Assembly: GCF_000805675.1 (NCBI RefSeq)
Contig: NZ_JSEF01000016.1
Span: forward strand, 124,001-188,000
Direction: 5' to 3'
Origin: Corynebacterium minutissimum
GTDB lineage: Bacteria > Actinomycetota > Actinomycetes > Mycobacteriales > Mycobacteriaceae
Length of the DNA: 64,000 nt
The position numbers were made by a program, and so were the translations under genes. Within the stretch, counting starts at the first letter, position 1; every line of letters begins with the position of its first letter. Below are positions 8,008 through 17,546 of the stretch, piece after piece. The notes under the pieces were generated by a model. The model was given only the letters and a program-made list of their open reading frames with translations, was not told the DNA's origin and made no database searches.

Positions 8008-8946
8008 TTAGCGCGCTAACTCTGCCACCCGCCGCACAGCGGCCTCAATGGCGAATTCCTCGTCGCCGCCCTGGCCCTTCACCGCGCCATCAAGTTCCGC
8101 CACGAGGATGACGGCCTTGGTGATGTTGTCTCCAGACCAGCGGCGCGCCACCGGTTGAGTAATTTTAACGGCATACGGCGCCATGCCAGTCTGGGAGGCC
8201 AGCGAGTACTGGTCTCCCCGCGCGGAATAGAGGCGCGCGATGTTGCCCACCTTGTTCGCCAGCGCCGAAGCGATAGCCACGGGGCTCGCGCCCAACTGGA
8301 GTGCGCGGCGGCACGTCGACACGGCCGCCTCCACACGCCCGGCCACAGCCGCATCCGCAATGTCCCAGTTGGCCACTTCAGCCACGCCCACGTAGTACTC
8401 GTGGACCGCCTCGCGCGTGACCTTGCCGCCGGTATCAAAGACGAGCTGGGAGATGGCGGAGGCGAGTTCGCGGAGGTCGGACCCGACACCGTCGAGAAGC
8501 GCCTGCACCACGTCCGGGGTCGGGCGCACGCCGTGAGAGGCAAACTCACGCGTGGCCCACGGAGCCAGCTCGTTGGGATACAAGGAAAACACCTCGTGGA
8601 CCTCACCGCTCTTGCGCAGGGCAGCGACGATCTCCGGTGGCTTCTTCTTTTTCTTCAGTGTCTTCGCCGTCACCGAATACAAGAGGATGAGGGTAATGCC
8701 GGGCATGGGGTTAGCGCAGGCGTCGAGAAGAATGCGCGTGACCTCTTTGCCTGCCTTTTCCACATCACTGATGACGATGCAGCGCTCATCCCCAAAAAGG
8801 GAGGGGCTGGTGGCCTCGAGGATTTCGCCTTCGCTGACCTCAGAGGCCTTGAGCTTGGTGACATCGCCCTGCTGAACGCTCAGGCGGGCGCGCTCGGCTA
8901 GGAATTCATCGTCGCCGAGGATGAGGTGCACGGACATGCCTGTCAT
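8008..8946 (-). CDS. holA: DNA polymerase III subunit delta
   Basis: 312 aa from the ATG at 8946, which overlaps the comEC stop as ATGA; an ATG at 8937 would give the tighter N-terminus MSVHLILGDDEFLAERA. The GDDEFL start, the central VEKAG / TLILLYS segment and the C-terminal helical domain match the clamp-loader delta subunit, which opens the sliding clamp in the replisome. The usual length is about 320 aa. An ATG further up at 8970 lies inside comEC and is not preferred. Confidence 0.92.
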   Translation of the reverse strand: MTGMSVHLILGDDEFLAERARLSVQQGDVTKLKASEVSEGEILEATSPSLFGDERCIVISDVEKAGKEVTRILLDACANPMPGITLILLYSVTAKTLKKKKKPPEIVAALRKSGEVHEVFSLYPNELAPWATREFASHGVRPTPDVVQALLDGVGSDLRELASAISQLVFDTGGKVTREAVHEYYVGVAEVANWDIADAAVAGRVEAAVSTCRRALQLGASPVAIASALANKVGNIARLYSARGDQYSLASQTGMAPYAVKITQPVARRWSGDNITKAVILVAELDGAVKGQGGDEEFAIEAAVRRVAELAR

Positions 8947-10193
8947 CTTAACAGCGCCGCGATGAGCCACCCCACGAGCAAGAGCACCGCGATGGGACCG
9001 GCCTCGACGGTCGTTAGCGGCATGGCGGCAGCAACGCCGTGAATCCAGTCCGCGAGCGGTTCAATTAGAATGACGAGCGGGCGGCCGAGCCCTACCTGTG
9101 CGAGCACGGCGGCAATGAGACCCACGACGGTGATGATCGGTACGACGGGGGCTGCGAGCACGTTGGCAATGACGGAGACCACCGATACCCTGCCCGCCAT
9201 GAGCGCGATGAGCGGCATGGTGACGATGTCTGCGGCAATCGCCACGGCGAAGGCGCGCGCGATAATGCCAGTACCGAGCACGCGCAGCAGCAGCGGGGTC
9301 AGCGCCACGATGCCGACGGTGGCCGCGACGGACAGCGCGAAGCCAAAGCTGACCGCAAGGTCGCTATCGGCAGCGAGCAGGAAAAGCACACCGAGGGAAA
9401 GCGCGTGGAGTGGCTCCATCTTGGAAGAGTTCAGCACGGCAAGCAACCCGGCCACCCCGGCGACGGTCGCGCGCTGGACGGAGGGCTCCCACCCCACGAG
9501 TGCGACAAACAGTGCCAACGCGCCTGCCGACGCCCCCACACGCACCCTCTGCCCCTTCACCACCAACGCCGCAGCGGTGCACACGATGGCAACGTTGGAC
9601 CCAGACACCGCGCTTAAGTGCGAGAGCCCGGTATCGATGTAGAGCTGCTTGTCTTCGGGGCTTTGGAGGCTGGTATCGCCCAACACCATGCCGGGGATGA
9701 GGCCGTTATCGCAGATAGCGCGGAAATTCTCCGCCACTTTAGCTGTCCAGCTGTGTGAGTGGGCAGTGAGCTGGCCGCTGAAGACGGTCTGGCCCACCCC
9801 AACACGATCGGAAGAACCGGGCCGGCCGTGGATGGTCACGAGCGAGCCAGCGTAGGCCTCGGGTTGTGAGGGGAGGAAGACCGGCAGCTGGGTCGGGTAT
9901 CCGGGAACGCTCAGACGCCCCATCCAGCCGGAGGCAGTCTGGATGGGGTCTGCGGTGAGTTTTCCGGTGACCTCGGAGCCAAAGTGGAAAGCTTCTGCTC
10001 GTCGCATGCGCACCGCCGCCAGCGTGGCAAAGAGCGCGCCGCTGGCCGTACACAAAATAGCCTGGCCGGGCGCGCGCCGAAGGAAAACGAAGCAAGCGAC
10101 AAGCCCCAGTAGCAACCACGGCTGGCCGAAGAGTACAGCGAGCGTGGCCAGCCACGCCACCACCGCAGCCGGTGCGAGCCGTAGCTCCCTCAT
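8943..10193 (-). CDS. comEC: ComEC/Rec2-family competence channel protein, short form
   Basis: 416 aa, highly hydrophobic. The competence-domain motif GLSHLSAVSGSNVAIVC lies near residues 190-206, followed by several membrane helices. In transformable bacteria ComEC carries single-stranded DNA across the membrane. Here the protein ends after the membrane domain and lacks the C-terminal metallo-beta-lactamase domain of long ComEC proteins. It overlaps comEA upstream and holA downstream by 4 nt each, so the three are tightly coupled. No pilus genes are in the window. Confidence 0.88.
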   Translation of the reverse strand: MRELRLAPAAVVAWLATLAVLFGQPWLLLGLVACFVFLRRAPGQAILCTASGALFATLAAVRMRRAEAFHFGSEVTGKLTADPIQTASGWMGRLSVPGYPTQLPVFLPSQPEAYAGSLVTIHGRPGSSDRVGVGQTVFSGQLTAHSHSWTAKVAENFRAICDNGLIPGMVLGDTSLQSPEDKQLYIDTGLSHLSAVSGSNVAIVCTAAALVVKGQRVRVGASAGALALFVALVGWEPSVQRATVAGVAGLLAVLNSSKMEPLHALSLGVLFLLAADSDLAVSFGFALSVAATVGIVALTPLLLRVLGTGIIARAFAVAIAADIVTMPLIALMAGRVSVVSVIANVLAAPVVPIITVVGLIAAVLAQVGLGRPLVILIEPLADWIHGVAAAMPLTTVEAGPIAVLLLVGWLIAALLR

Positions 10194-10813
10194 GGACGCA
10201 CCTTGTCCTTAAGCTGAGCGAACTTAGCAGGCCCTATGCCGGATACATCCATGAGCTGTTCTATCGACGTGAAGTGGCCAGCCTCCTCACGGTGCGCAAT
10301 GATGGCCTCGGCCGTTGCCGGGCCCACGCCCGGCAAGGTGATGAGCTCCTCAGCGGTCGCGGAATTGAGCGACACAGTGCCGTCACCGGTCTCGCCCCCG
10401 CCGCCGTCGTCCTCAGCGCCGGGGAGGGCGCCGACGGTGATCTGTTCGCCGTCGTTAAGCTTCTGCGCCAGGTTGAGGTTATCCGTGGGTACTTTGGGGC
10501 CTGCAGCCTCGAGGGCATCGTTCACGCGCGCGCCCGGCGCTAACGTGACCAGGCCCGGGGAATCCACCTCCCCCACCACGGACACCACGATATCCGCCGG
10601 TGCCGCGCTGCTCACCGCAGGTACTTCGTAGGGGTTAGCTGCCTCGCGCGAGCCACCCAGCCACAGCAACAGCCCTACCGCCGCCAGCCCCACCGCAACC
10701 AGGGCAAGCCGCGGCGGCACCCGCAGGCGCGGGCGCGGGTAGTCCACGGAAAGCAGCTCCTCTTCCCCGGTGGGCCGGGTGAGGTCACGAAGGCGGTCAG
10801 CGATAGCATTCAT
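10190..10813 (-). CDS. comEA: ComEA-like DNA-binding helix-hairpin-helix protein
   Basis: 207 aa. A short basic cytosolic N-terminus is followed by one membrane helix (about residues 34-53). Then comes an SLBB-like domain (VSVVGEVDSPGLVTLAPGA, near 77-95) and a C-terminal pair of helix-hairpin-helix motifs (LPGVGPATAEAI and VSGIGPAKFAQL). This is the classical architecture of the extracytoplasmic DNA receptor ComEA. Its 3' end overlaps comEC by 4 nt. Confidence 0.92.
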   Translation of the reverse strand: MNAIADRLRDLTRPTGEEELLSVDYPRPRLRVPPRLALVAVGLAAVGLLLWLGGSREAANPYEVPAVSSAAPADIVVSVVGEVDSPGLVTLAPGARVNDALEAAGPKVPTDNLNLAQKLNDGEQITVGALPGAEDDGGGGETGDGTVSLNSATAEELITLPGVGPATAEAIIAHREEAGHFTSIEQLMDVSGIGPAKFAQLKDKVRP

Positions 10814-10896
10814 GACCGTGACGCTACGCAGCTCCTACCCCCACAGTCGAGAGCTTAGGCCGCAACCTGTGGATAACTTGTTGAAGGCGTCAACTA

Positions 10897-11685
10897 TCAG
10901 CTGAAGACGACAGAGACGCCGATGGCTCCGGGGCCGACGTGGACCGAGAGGACGTCGGTAAGCGCAACGCGCATAAACGATGACTCCGGCAGCGCCATAC
11001 GCAGCAGCTCCTCGAGGCGGCGCGTGGAGGCCTCGTCTTCGTTGTACTGCACCGCAACGAACGCAGGCTTGCCCTCCGCGCGGGAGGCCACTAGGTCCAC
11101 GAGCTTGGTAAATGCCTTGGTCTGCGTGCGGGTTTTGCCCACCATCTCCAGCTTTCCGGCCTGCACCGCCATGATGGGCTTGGTGGCAAGCAGGGCTGTG
11201 GATAACATCGCCGTCGCCGCCGACATGCGCCCAGAGCGGCGAAGGTCATCGATGGAGTCGAGATAGACCCATGTGTGGCCGCGCTCCAGCGTGTTGATGG
11301 CCGCGGCGTAGCACTCCTTCAGAGACGCGCCTTCCTGGGCAAGCTTCGCAGCGGTCATAGCCGCCGCGCCCATAGCCATACCGGCGGTTCCAGAGTCAAT
11401 GACCCGGACGGTATCAGGGAAGACGCCCGAAGCCGTCACCGCCGCCGACCACGTGGAGGACAGTTCCTTGGACAGGTGGATGGCTAACACGCCGTCGTCA
11501 CCGGAACGCTCCATCTCGCGGCCGTAGAGGGCGGCAAGCTCTAGCGCGGTGAGGCCGGAAGTAGACAGCTCAGCACCGTCTTTGCCGTGGCTCTCCATGA
11601 CGTGGAGATCCACCACGGTGATGCCTAGCTCTTCCACGATGTCCGCGGGGAGCCCTGCAGCGGAGTCGGTAACGACGCGAATCAC
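10897..11685 (-). CDS. DegV-family fatty-acid-binding protein
   Basis: 262 aa from a GTG at 11685 that overlaps the upstream TAG by one base (TAGTG). The longer frame up to 11748 would extend into the phosphatase gene and adds only arginine-rich sequence. The start VIRVVTDSAAGLP, the AIHLSKELSST motif and VIDSGTAGMAMG are typical DegV signatures. DegV proteins bind fatty acids and hand them to fatty-acid kinase in some bacteria; no kinase gene is adjacent. The protein is cytosolic. Confidence 0.93.
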   Translation of the reverse strand: MIRVVTDSAAGLPADIVEELGITVVDLHVMESHGKDGAELSTSGLTALELAALYGREMERSGDDGVLAIHLSKELSSTWSAAVTASGVFPDTVRVIDSGTAGMAMGAAAMTAAKLAQEGASLKECYAAAINTLERGHTWVYLDSIDDLRRSGRMSAATAMLSTALLATKPIMAVQAGKLEMVGKTRTQTKAFTKLVDLVASRAEGKPAFVAVQYNEDEASTRRLEELLRMALPESSFMRVALTDVLSVHVGPGAIGVSVVFS

Positions 11686-12383
11686 TAGACGTCCGCCCCC
11701 GCGCCGCCCACGACGGCACCGCCCATGTTCCAGCCGTCGAAGTACCACTGCGCGCGGTCCACGTTCTCCGGGGTAAATTCCAGCGGGGACAGCGGCTGGG
11801 AAGCATCAAATTCGGGGCGGGCGGTCAGCTGCGACCAGTGGGTATTCTTCAGCCCGGACAGAATGCCGTATTGGTGGTGATCCAGGCCCAGCAGGTGGCA
11901 GGTCAGCGCGGAAATGGCGCCGCCGTGCGCCACGACGAGGACCGCGCCCCTCTCCCATTCGGGGTGGGCGCGCATCAGCTCATCGATGACAGGGCGGGCG
12001 CGGGTGGCCACATCAACGCGGCTTTCTCCCTGCGGCGGGGCCCAGGTGGGGTCGTGGCGCCAGATTGCGCGTGCACCAGGATACTGTTCATCGACTTCGG
12101 CGGAGGTCATGCCTTGCCAGTCACCGAGGTGGGTTTCGCGCAGGCGCTTATCGACGTCCACCTTGATCCCCAACTTCTCCCCTATCACTGCCGCGGTATC
12201 ACGGGCACGGATGAGGTCGGAGGAGACGATAGCCGTGATCTGTTTGTCTACGAGGAGATCGGCGGCGGCGCGGGCTTGGGAGAGGCCGACCTCAGAAAGC
12301 TCGGTGTCCAAGTGCCCCTGCATCCGGCCGGTGGCGTTGTAGGTGGTTTGACCGTGGCGGATGAGGAGGAGGCGGCGCGTCAT
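11685..12383 (-). CDS. Histidine phosphatase (phosphoglycerate-mutase-like)
   Basis: 232 aa. The catalytic RHG motif is at residues 9-11 (LLLIRHGQTTYN). The acid residue lies in RLRETHLGDWQG and the second histidine in VVAHGGAIS. These define the histidine phosphatase superfamily. The real substrate is unknown; related actinobacterial enzymes include glucosyl-3-phosphoglycerate phosphatase. The ATG at 12383 overlaps the rsfS stop (ATGA) and is preferred to the upstream in-frame start at 12467, which would sit inside rsfS. Confidence 0.88.
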   Translation of the reverse strand: MTRRLLLIRHGQTTYNATGRMQGHLDTELSEVGLSQARAAADLLVDKQITAIVSSDLIRARDTAAVIGEKLGIKVDVDKRLRETHLGDWQGMTSAEVDEQYPGARAIWRHDPTWAPPQGESRVDVATRARPVIDELMRAHPEWERGAVLVVAHGGAISALTCHLLGLDHHQYGILSGLKNTHWSQLTARPEFDASQPLSPLEFTPENVDRAQWYFDGWNMGGAVVGGAGADV

Positions 12384-12847
12384 AATTCGTCGTCTTCCGG
12401 CTCCGGCTGGGCCAGCGGAATCTCTTCGATGGACTCGACGTCGCGCGGATTGACTTCGGTGGACCACTCGCCTGGGCGCTCTGGTGTCTCGAGACCGGGG
12501 ATCTCAAGGAGCGGGCAGTCGTGGTAGAGGCGGTCGAGACCGTAGAACTCGCGTTGGTCGTTGCGCTGAACGTGAACGACAATGGGGCCATAATCAAGCA
12601 GAACCCAGCGGTTTTCGCGGTTGCCCTCGCGGCGCTTGGGCTCAAAGCCCTTCTTGGTCAGCTCGTCTTCGACTTCCTCGACGATGGAACCCACCTGGCG
12701 CTCGGTATCGGCAGAGGCCAAAACAAAGACCTCGGTGATGGCGAGCACGTCGGAGACGTCAATGGCTGCAATGTTGGTGGCCAACTTTTCATCCGCAGCC
12801 AGGGCAGCGGTTTCCGCCATGAGGCGTGCTTCATCAGTAATCGACAT
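12380..12847 (-). CDS. rsfS: Ribosomal silencing factor RsfS
   Basis: 155 aa. The core ALAADEKLATNIAAIDVSDV, then the DTERQVGSIVEEVEDEL helix and the VLLDYGPIVVHV strand are the RsfS/Iojap signature. The protein binds L14 and blocks subunit joining during starvation. The acidic C-terminal tail of about 30 residues is longer than in many bacteria. The gene follows nadD by about 106 bp, a gap that may hold a promoter, and overlaps the phosphatase gene by 4 nt. Confidence 0.95.
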   Translation of the reverse strand: MSITDEARLMAETAALAADEKLATNIAAIDVSDVLAITEVFVLASADTERQVGSIVEEVEDELTKKGFEPKRREGNRENRWVLLDYGPIVVHVQRNDQREFYGLDRLYHDCPLLEIPGLETPERPGEWSTEVNPRDVESIEEIPLAQPEPEDDEL

Positions 12848-12953
12848 GACTATCCCTACACAACGCGTACAGTACTAAGACCTCTAGTCTTACACGCCGA
12901 GAACCTATTTTCCTAGTCAACCGCCGTGGCCAACCCCCACGCCACGACGATTC

Positions 12954-13571
12954 TTATAGTGGCTTTTCCGGATGCGGGCTATAGAGGTGGTTCTTAGCGA
13001 TGTACTGCACCACCCCATCCGGCACCAAGTACCACACCGGCTGACCCTGCTGGGCGCGGGCGCGGCAATCGGTGGAGGAAATCGCCATGGCGGGGATTTC
13101 GATAAGTTCGATATCATCTTGGGACTCGAGCGGCAGCATGTCTTTGCTGAGCTCGTAGCCGGGGCGGGTCACGCCAACAAAGTGCGCCATTTCCAGCATC
13201 TCTTCCCAGTTCCGCCAGCTCATAATGGAAGCCACCGAGTCGGCACCAGTAATGAAGAAAAGCTCCGCATCCGGGAAAATAGCGCGCAGGTCACGCAACG
13301 TATCGATGGTGTAGGTCGGGCCTTCGCGGTCAATGTCCACGCGGGAGACCGTGAAACGCGGGTTGGATGCCGTGGCCACCATGGTCATGAGGTAGCGGTG
13401 CTCGGCGGCGGTGACCTTCTTGTCCGCCTTCTGCCAGGGCTGGCCGGTGGGCACGAACACCACAGTGTCGAGGCGGAAGCGGTGGGCTACTTCGCTTGCG
13501 GCGACGAGGTGGCCGTTGTGGATGGGATCAAAAGTGCCACCCATGATTCCGATGCGTTGCGGACTAGTCAT
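12954..13571 (-). CDS. nadD: Nicotinate-nucleotide adenylyltransferase
   Basis: 205 aa, normal length. The nucleotide-binding [11 protein letters not shown] motif is at residues 11-21 and the C-terminal ISSTDCRAR motif corresponds to the ISSTxIR of NadD. It adenylates nicotinate mononucleotide in NAD synthesis. The ATG overlaps the end of the upstream cutinase gene by 8 nt. The pairing with rsfS downstream is a widely conserved arrangement. Confidence 0.96.
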   Translation of the reverse strand: MTSPQRIGIMGGTFDPIHNGHLVAASEVAHRFRLDTVVFVPTGQPWQKADKKVTAAEHRYLMTMVATASNPRFTVSRVDIDREGPTYTIDTLRDLRAIFPDAELFFITGADSVASIMSWRNWEEMLEMAHFVGVTRPGYELSKDMLPLESQDDIELIEIPAMAISSTDCRARAQQGQPVWYLVPDGVVQYIAKNHLYSPHPEKPL

Positions 13572-14424
13572 GGCTGGTGAGTATACCGGCCACGGCGTCG
13601 ATGACCTGCACGTCCTGCCCGGAGAGTTCCCCTAAGAAATAGGACGCGTGACGCTCAGCCTTGGTAGCTAAGGCGCGGTTGGCGGCTTCGAGGGAGAAGT
13701 CACAAACAAAATCGCCATCCAGACAATAATCAACGTAGCGCGTTACCGGCAGCCCGGCACGGTTCTGCGCCCACGGGACCTGGTGCAGAGGGTTGCCAAA
13801 GGTAAGCACGGCATGCAGGCGCCCGGTGTCAGCGAGGTAGCCCTCGACACTCGTCGCGACCAGCGCTCCCTGCGAATAACCGGCGGCTACCCACCGCGGG
13901 TGGCAGTCGGTGGCGGCCTCATAGTCGTCTACCACCTTCGGGGCATTGCGGGCACCGGTGCGCAGACTATCAACGGCTCCGAATGTCACTGAATAGGCCA
14001 GCTCTCCAAGAGAGTGCTGCTGGAGAACTCCAAACGCTCGCTGGACGAGCTGCAGCGGGCCTAAGTCCTCACCTTCCTGCGCCAAGGGAGGAAGGTTCAT
14101 GGCGGCGGGATAAGAGTCCGGATCGAGCGCTAGCACATAGACGCCATCCATAGCGCCCGGGTGGCGCTGCTCTAACTGGTGGAACAGAGCCGCGAAGTTA
14201 CGGCCCTCAAAGCCAGTGGACTCTGGGGCCTTCGCGGAGTAGCGCTGCGGCCCGACGTACTCGCCCTGCTCCTCATTTTGATCCGAACCACGGGCGACGA
14301 GGACCACGGTGCTCGGGCAAGTTTCTACGTCGCCGACGGCTGCGGCCGTAGGCGTGTTTAGAAAGGACGCTGCTGTGACCAACGCGGCAGCGCTACACGT
14401 CAGGGCAGGAGAAGAAAGCTTCAC
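13564..14424 (-). CDS. Exported cutinase-family alpha/beta hydrolase
   Basis: 286 aa. An N-terminal signal peptide ([20 protein letters not shown], cleavage after about residue 29) is followed by the cutinase-type start [19 protein letters not shown]. The nucleophile motif is GYSQGAL, and the C-terminal part has paired cysteines ([11 protein letters not shown]) and the catalytic histidine in RHASYF. Members hydrolyse esters of lipids or cutin-like polymers outside the cell. The gene is a tandem paralogue of the next gene upstream (10 nt away) and overlaps nadD by 8 nt. Confidence 0.9.
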   Translation of the reverse strand: MKLSSPALTCSAAALVTAASFLNTPTAAAVGDVETCPSTVVLVARGSDQNEEQGEYVGPQRYSAKAPESTGFEGRNFAALFHQLEQRHPGAMDGVYVLALDPDSYPAAMNLPPLAQEGEDLGPLQLVQRAFGVLQQHSLGELAYSVTFGAVDSLRTGARNAPKVVDDYEAATDCHPRWVAAGYSQGALVATSVEGYLADTGRLHAVLTFGNPLHQVPWAQNRAGLPVTRYVDYCLDGDFVCDFSLEAANRALATKAERHASYFLGELSGQDVQVIDAVAGILTSHD

Positions 14425-14434
14425 CCTACTTTAT

Positions 14435-15340
14435 CTAGCGGAACCGAGCGCCATCGACCATTCGGCCAATGGAATCGTAGACTTGGCCATCCCACTGGTG
14501 AGGAGTGAAAAAGTACTGGCCGTGAGAGCCACCCGTGGGCTCTGCGGCATACAGTGTGCCTACGGAAAGGTCGCATACGGCATCGAGCGGCAGGCAGTAA
14601 TCAACGCGGTTACCGGTAGCGCGCGGGTAGGGCATGAAGCCCATCGGGCCGCCGGCGCCCTTGGTATTGCCCACCACAGATGGATCGTTCTTGCGGGTCA
14701 GCGGGTTGCCGAAGGTAACGACGCCGGCGAGCTGACCACGGTTCGCCAGTTCCTTCTCGTGGCTAGCGATCACCATCGCGCCCTGGGAATAGCCGGAAAG
14801 GATGTACTGCGGATGGCAGCCGGTGGCACCTTCGTAATCGTTGATGGCACTCATGACACCACGCTTGCCGGTCTGCACGGAGTGTGAGAACTGATCCAAG
14901 GCCGATACCGCAGTGTTCATGACTGGCTTTGCGTACTGCAGAACCACGCCGAGCGCCTGCGCCGCGGTGGTAGGCAGGCCGACGTTCGGCACTGTGTACT
15001 CCGGGTACGTCGCTGGGTAGTACTTGGGTTCCAGACCGAGGACGTAGACGTCCTTCATCATCGAGTTACCACCGTGGGTGGCCTGGTAGTGCGATTCGGC
15101 GTTGCGCAGCATGGCGCGGATGGATTCGCCTTCCCAACCATTGGAGGCGCGGCCTCCCTGGTTGGAATACTGCGTCGGGTAGATCTGACTGTTTTGACCG
15201 GAGCCACGAGCGGCCACGACGACCACTGCGGGGCAGTGCTCATCGGCGTGGGCGGCGGGCGCGGTTACGGCCTGGGGAATGACAAGGGCGGACACTGCCA
15301 TGACGGCGGCGGCCACGGAGGAAGCAATGCGGGACAGCAT
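14435..15340 (-). CDS. Exported cutinase-family alpha/beta hydrolase (paralogue)
   Basis: 301 aa. A signal peptide (about residues 1-32, ending APAAHA) precedes CPAVVVVAARGSGQN. The nucleophile is in SGYSQGAMV and the histidine in GGSHGQYFF, with the same DYCLPLDAVCD cysteine pair as its neighbour. It is the first gene of the cutinase-nadD run, so its promoter must lie in 15341-15530, where unusual TCGAGTAG palindromes are found. Substrate unknown. Confidence 0.9.
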   Translation of the reverse strand: MLSRIASSVAAAVMAVSALVIPQAVTAPAAHADEHCPAVVVVAARGSGQNSQIYPTQYSNQGGRASNGWEGESIRAMLRNAESHYQATHGGNSMMKDVYVLGLEPKYYPATYPEYTVPNVGLPTTAAQALGVVLQYAKPVMNTAVSALDQFSHSVQTGKRGVMSAINDYEGATGCHPQYILSGYSQGAMVIASHEKELANRGQLAGVVTFGNPLTRKNDPSVVGNTKGAGGPMGFMPYPRATGNRVDYCLPLDAVCDLSVGTLYAAEPTGGSHGQYFFTPHQWDGQVYDSIGRMVDGARFR

Positions 15341-15434
15341 AAGAGGAAGGCACCAATCAGTTCTTTGTTATTACCGCGCTATAGATTACTCAGGACTTCA
15401 CCGCCGTGCAGCACGAACCCCCACGCAAGGCAGA

Positions 15435-15515
15435 CAATCTACTCGAAAAGTTTTCGAGTAGATTGTTTTGCGCAGGTCAGACTCGAAAAATTCCTTTCGA
15501 GTAGCATTCGAGTAG
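15435..15515. promoter_or_regulatory. Cluster of TCGAGTAG inverted repeats between proA and cutinase genes
   Basis: caatctactcgaaaa (15435-15449) and ttttcgagtagattg (15451-15465) form a perfect inverted repeat with one central base. A second pair, actcgaaa (15481-15488) and tttcgagt (15495-15502), has a 6-nt spacer. A third half-site ttcgagtag lies at 15507-15515. The cluster is 3' of proA and 5' of the cutinase genes, both on the minus strand, so it may act as terminator, operator or both. Confidence 0.55.
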
Positions 15516-15530
15516 CTTTTCTAGCTGCCC

Positions 15531-16799
15531 CTAGGGTCGGGTCTGTCCGGTGCCGTGGAGGATCCACTTGGTGGAGGTCAGCTCCGGCAGCGCCATGGGG
15601 CCGCGCGCATGCAGCTTTTGGGTGGAGATGCCGATTTCGGCGCCCATGCCGTAGACCTCGCCATCGGTAAACGCGGTGGAGGCATTGAGCATCACGGCGG
15701 CGGCATCGACCTCGTTGGCAAAGGTCAAGAGAACGTCAGCGTCTTGGGCGGCAATGGCCTCGGTGTGGCCGGTGGTGTACTCAGCAATGTGCGCGATAGC
15801 GCCATCAACACCGTCGACCACCTTGGCGCAGATATCCATGGAAAGGAATTCCTCGCGCCACTCGTCATCAGTAGCCTCCACAGCGTCCTTCACGCCGAAG
15901 GCCTCAAGTTCCTTGACATCGCCGTGGATGGTAACCCCTGCTTCCTGGAGGGAGGTGATGATGCGGAGCTTCGAGGCGTCGGAAAGCGCGGCATCGATAA
16001 GCACGCCCTCCGTGGCATTGCAGACGGACGTGCGGCGGGTCTTGCCGTTGACCACCATGTCGATGGCCTTGTCTAGGTCAGCCGAAGCGTCGACGTAAAA
16101 GTGGCAATTGCCGGTGCCCGTCTCGATTGCGGGGACGGTGGCGTTTTCCACCACGGCGTTAATGAGACGCGCGCCGCCACGCGGGATGACCAAGTCCACT
16201 AGGCCACGAGCGGTGATGAGATCCTGCACGGAATCGTGGGTCTCACAGGGCAAAAGCTGCACGCCCTCGCGCGGCAGATCGAACTCGGCCAGGGTGTCCT
16301 GGAGAAGTTCGACGAGCTTGGCGTTGGAGTTCTTCGCGGACTTGGAACCGCGCAGCAGCGGCACGTTGCCCGACTTGAGCGCGAGGCCAAAGGCATCCAC
16401 GGTAACGTTCGGGCGGGCCTCATAGACCATGCCCATCACGCCGAGTGGGACGCGAACCTGCTTCATCTGGATGCCGTTATCCATGGTGCGGCCCTGCAGG
16501 ATCTCCCCTACCGGGTCCTGGAGGGAGGCTACCTGGCGTAAGCCCCCGGCAATGCCCTCAATGCGGGCAGCATCAAGCGACAGGCGGTCGATGAGGGATT
16601 CGGACATGCCGTTGTCGCGGCCAGCCTTAATATCAAGCTGGTTGGCAGCAAGGATGTCCTCAGTATGCGCGATGAGGTTTTCCGCGGCACGGTTGAGGAT
16701 CTCATTCTTGCGCGGGGTGGGCAGCTGCGCGAACTGCGGCGCCACCGCCTTGGCGGCGCGGGCTTTGGACAGAACTTCTTCACGTTCGGTAGTGCTCAT
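15531..16799 (-). CDS. proA: Gamma-glutamyl phosphate reductase
   Basis: 422 aa, full length. The catalytic-cysteine segment is [11 protein letters not shown] and the NAD(P)-binding region includes [18 protein letters not shown]. ProA reduces glutamyl-5-phosphate to the semialdehyde in proline synthesis. ProB, the preceding enzyme, is encoded upstream on the same strand, with a small membrane protein, a DUF1707 protein and two dehydrogenases between them. Confidence 0.97.
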   Translation of the reverse strand: MSTTEREEVLSKARAAKAVAPQFAQLPTPRKNEILNRAAENLIAHTEDILAANQLDIKAGRDNGMSESLIDRLSLDAARIEGIAGGLRQVASLQDPVGEILQGRTMDNGIQMKQVRVPLGVMGMVYEARPNVTVDAFGLALKSGNVPLLRGSKSAKNSNAKLVELLQDTLAEFDLPREGVQLLPCETHDSVQDLITARGLVDLVIPRGGARLINAVVENATVPAIETGTGNCHFYVDASADLDKAIDMVVNGKTRRTSVCNATEGVLIDAALSDASKLRIITSLQEAGVTIHGDVKELEAFGVKDAVEATDDEWREEFLSMDICAKVVDGVDGAIAHIAEYTTGHTEAIAAQDADVLLTFANEVDAAAVMLNASTAFTDGEVYGMGAEIGISTQKLHARGPMALPELTSTKWILHGTGQTRP

Positions 16800-16832
16800 G
16801 CCTTACCAGCGTACGGAAGAAGCACGAGTCCG

Positions 16833-16991
16833 TCAGGGCTTTCTGGTGAAATAGACCAAGCACGCCACCAGCGCGAAGACAGGGAAGACGAGCCACGCCA
16901 GCTCCCAGTGCACGAGGAAGTGGAGTAGGAGGAATGCAAGGACCGCGAGGATGCTGGCGATGAGGAAGATATTGCCGTTTCTTTTATTCAT
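16833..16991 (-). CDS. Small two-helix membrane protein, 52 aa
   Basis: The reading frame starts ATG at 16991 (MNKRNGNIFLIASIL) and ends TGA at 16833. A charged start is followed by a hydrophobic stretch at residues 8-26, a short polar hinge (HWE) and a second stretch at 31-47, then a basic end (FTRKP). The positive-inside pattern and hydrophobicity support a real membrane protein. The gene fills the space between the DUF1707 gene and proA. I do not recognise the family. Confidence 0.6.
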   Translation of the reverse strand: MNKRNGNIFLIASILAVLAFLLLHFLVHWELAWLVFPVFALVACLVYFTRKP

Positions 16992-17039
16992 AAAACGGAA
17001 TATACAACTATTCTTTACTATGTGCAGCGCACGAGGGGT

Positions 17040-17546
17040 TTAATACCCAATTTCGCGGCGGCGCTCGGCCGCAGCACGCAGGCGCTCAGCGCGCTTTTTC
17101 TTTTCTCCTTCGGAAAGCTCATCGAAGAGCTCTTCATCCGACTCGCTAAAGTTCAGCACCCCGCGCGCAGCCCAGGAAGCGAAGAACGCGATGACGGGCG
17201 AAATCCAGAAATAGCTCCAGTCGAAGACGAAGAGGCCTAGGAAAAGCGCGATCATCGCTACCGACCAGATGACGGAATCCGCTATCTGGACCTTGCGGCC
17301 GCGGGAGAGCATCTCCTGCAGTTCCGCCTCGTGGCGGCTAGCGGGTGCGGTGGCGTTTGGGGCGGAAAGCTCCGGCAAGTCTGCGAAAAGCTTGGCCACT
17401 TCCCCACGGGTGCGCGCCGCGGCAGCTTCACCAGTACGTTGCTCAAATTCATCGGGGCCCAACGCGCCGTTGACGAAGTGCTGGCTCAACTTCTCCAGGG
17501 CCTCGGAACGCTCCGCATCACCAACGCGGATGTCTGGGTTCTCCAT
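17040..17546 (-). CDS. DUF1707 domain membrane protein
   Basis: 168 aa. The first 55 residues (RVGDAERSEALEKLSQHFVN, then GPDEFEQRTGEAAAART) are the DUF1707 signature, a small helical domain common in actinobacterial regulators and membrane proteins. Two hydrophobic segments follow at about residues 90-130, then a charged C-terminal tail rich in Glu, Arg and Lys. Function unknown. Its ATG overlaps the stop of the upstream dehydrogenase by one base (TAATG), so the two are coupled. Confidence 0.85.
   Translation of the reverse strand: MENPDIRVGDAERSEALEKLSQHFVNGALGPDEFEQRTGEAAAARTRGEVAKLFADLPELSAPNATAPASRHEAELQEMLSRGRKVQIADSVIWSVAMIALFLGLFVFDWSYFWISPVIAFFASWAARGVLNFSESDEELFDELSEGEKKKRAERLRAAAERRREIGY

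Noticed and set aside
8970-8970. Earlier holA start at 8970
   Set aside because: It lies inside comEC and adds residues not typical of the family; the ATGA overlap at 8946 is a better start.
10868-11205. Two perfect TGTGGATAA 9-mers (DnaA-box-like, TTATCCACA) at 10868-10876 and 11197-11205
   Set aside because: Only two copies more than 300 bp apart, one inside degV, no A/T-rich unwinding region and no dnaA or dnaN nearby. About what chance could give; not an origin.
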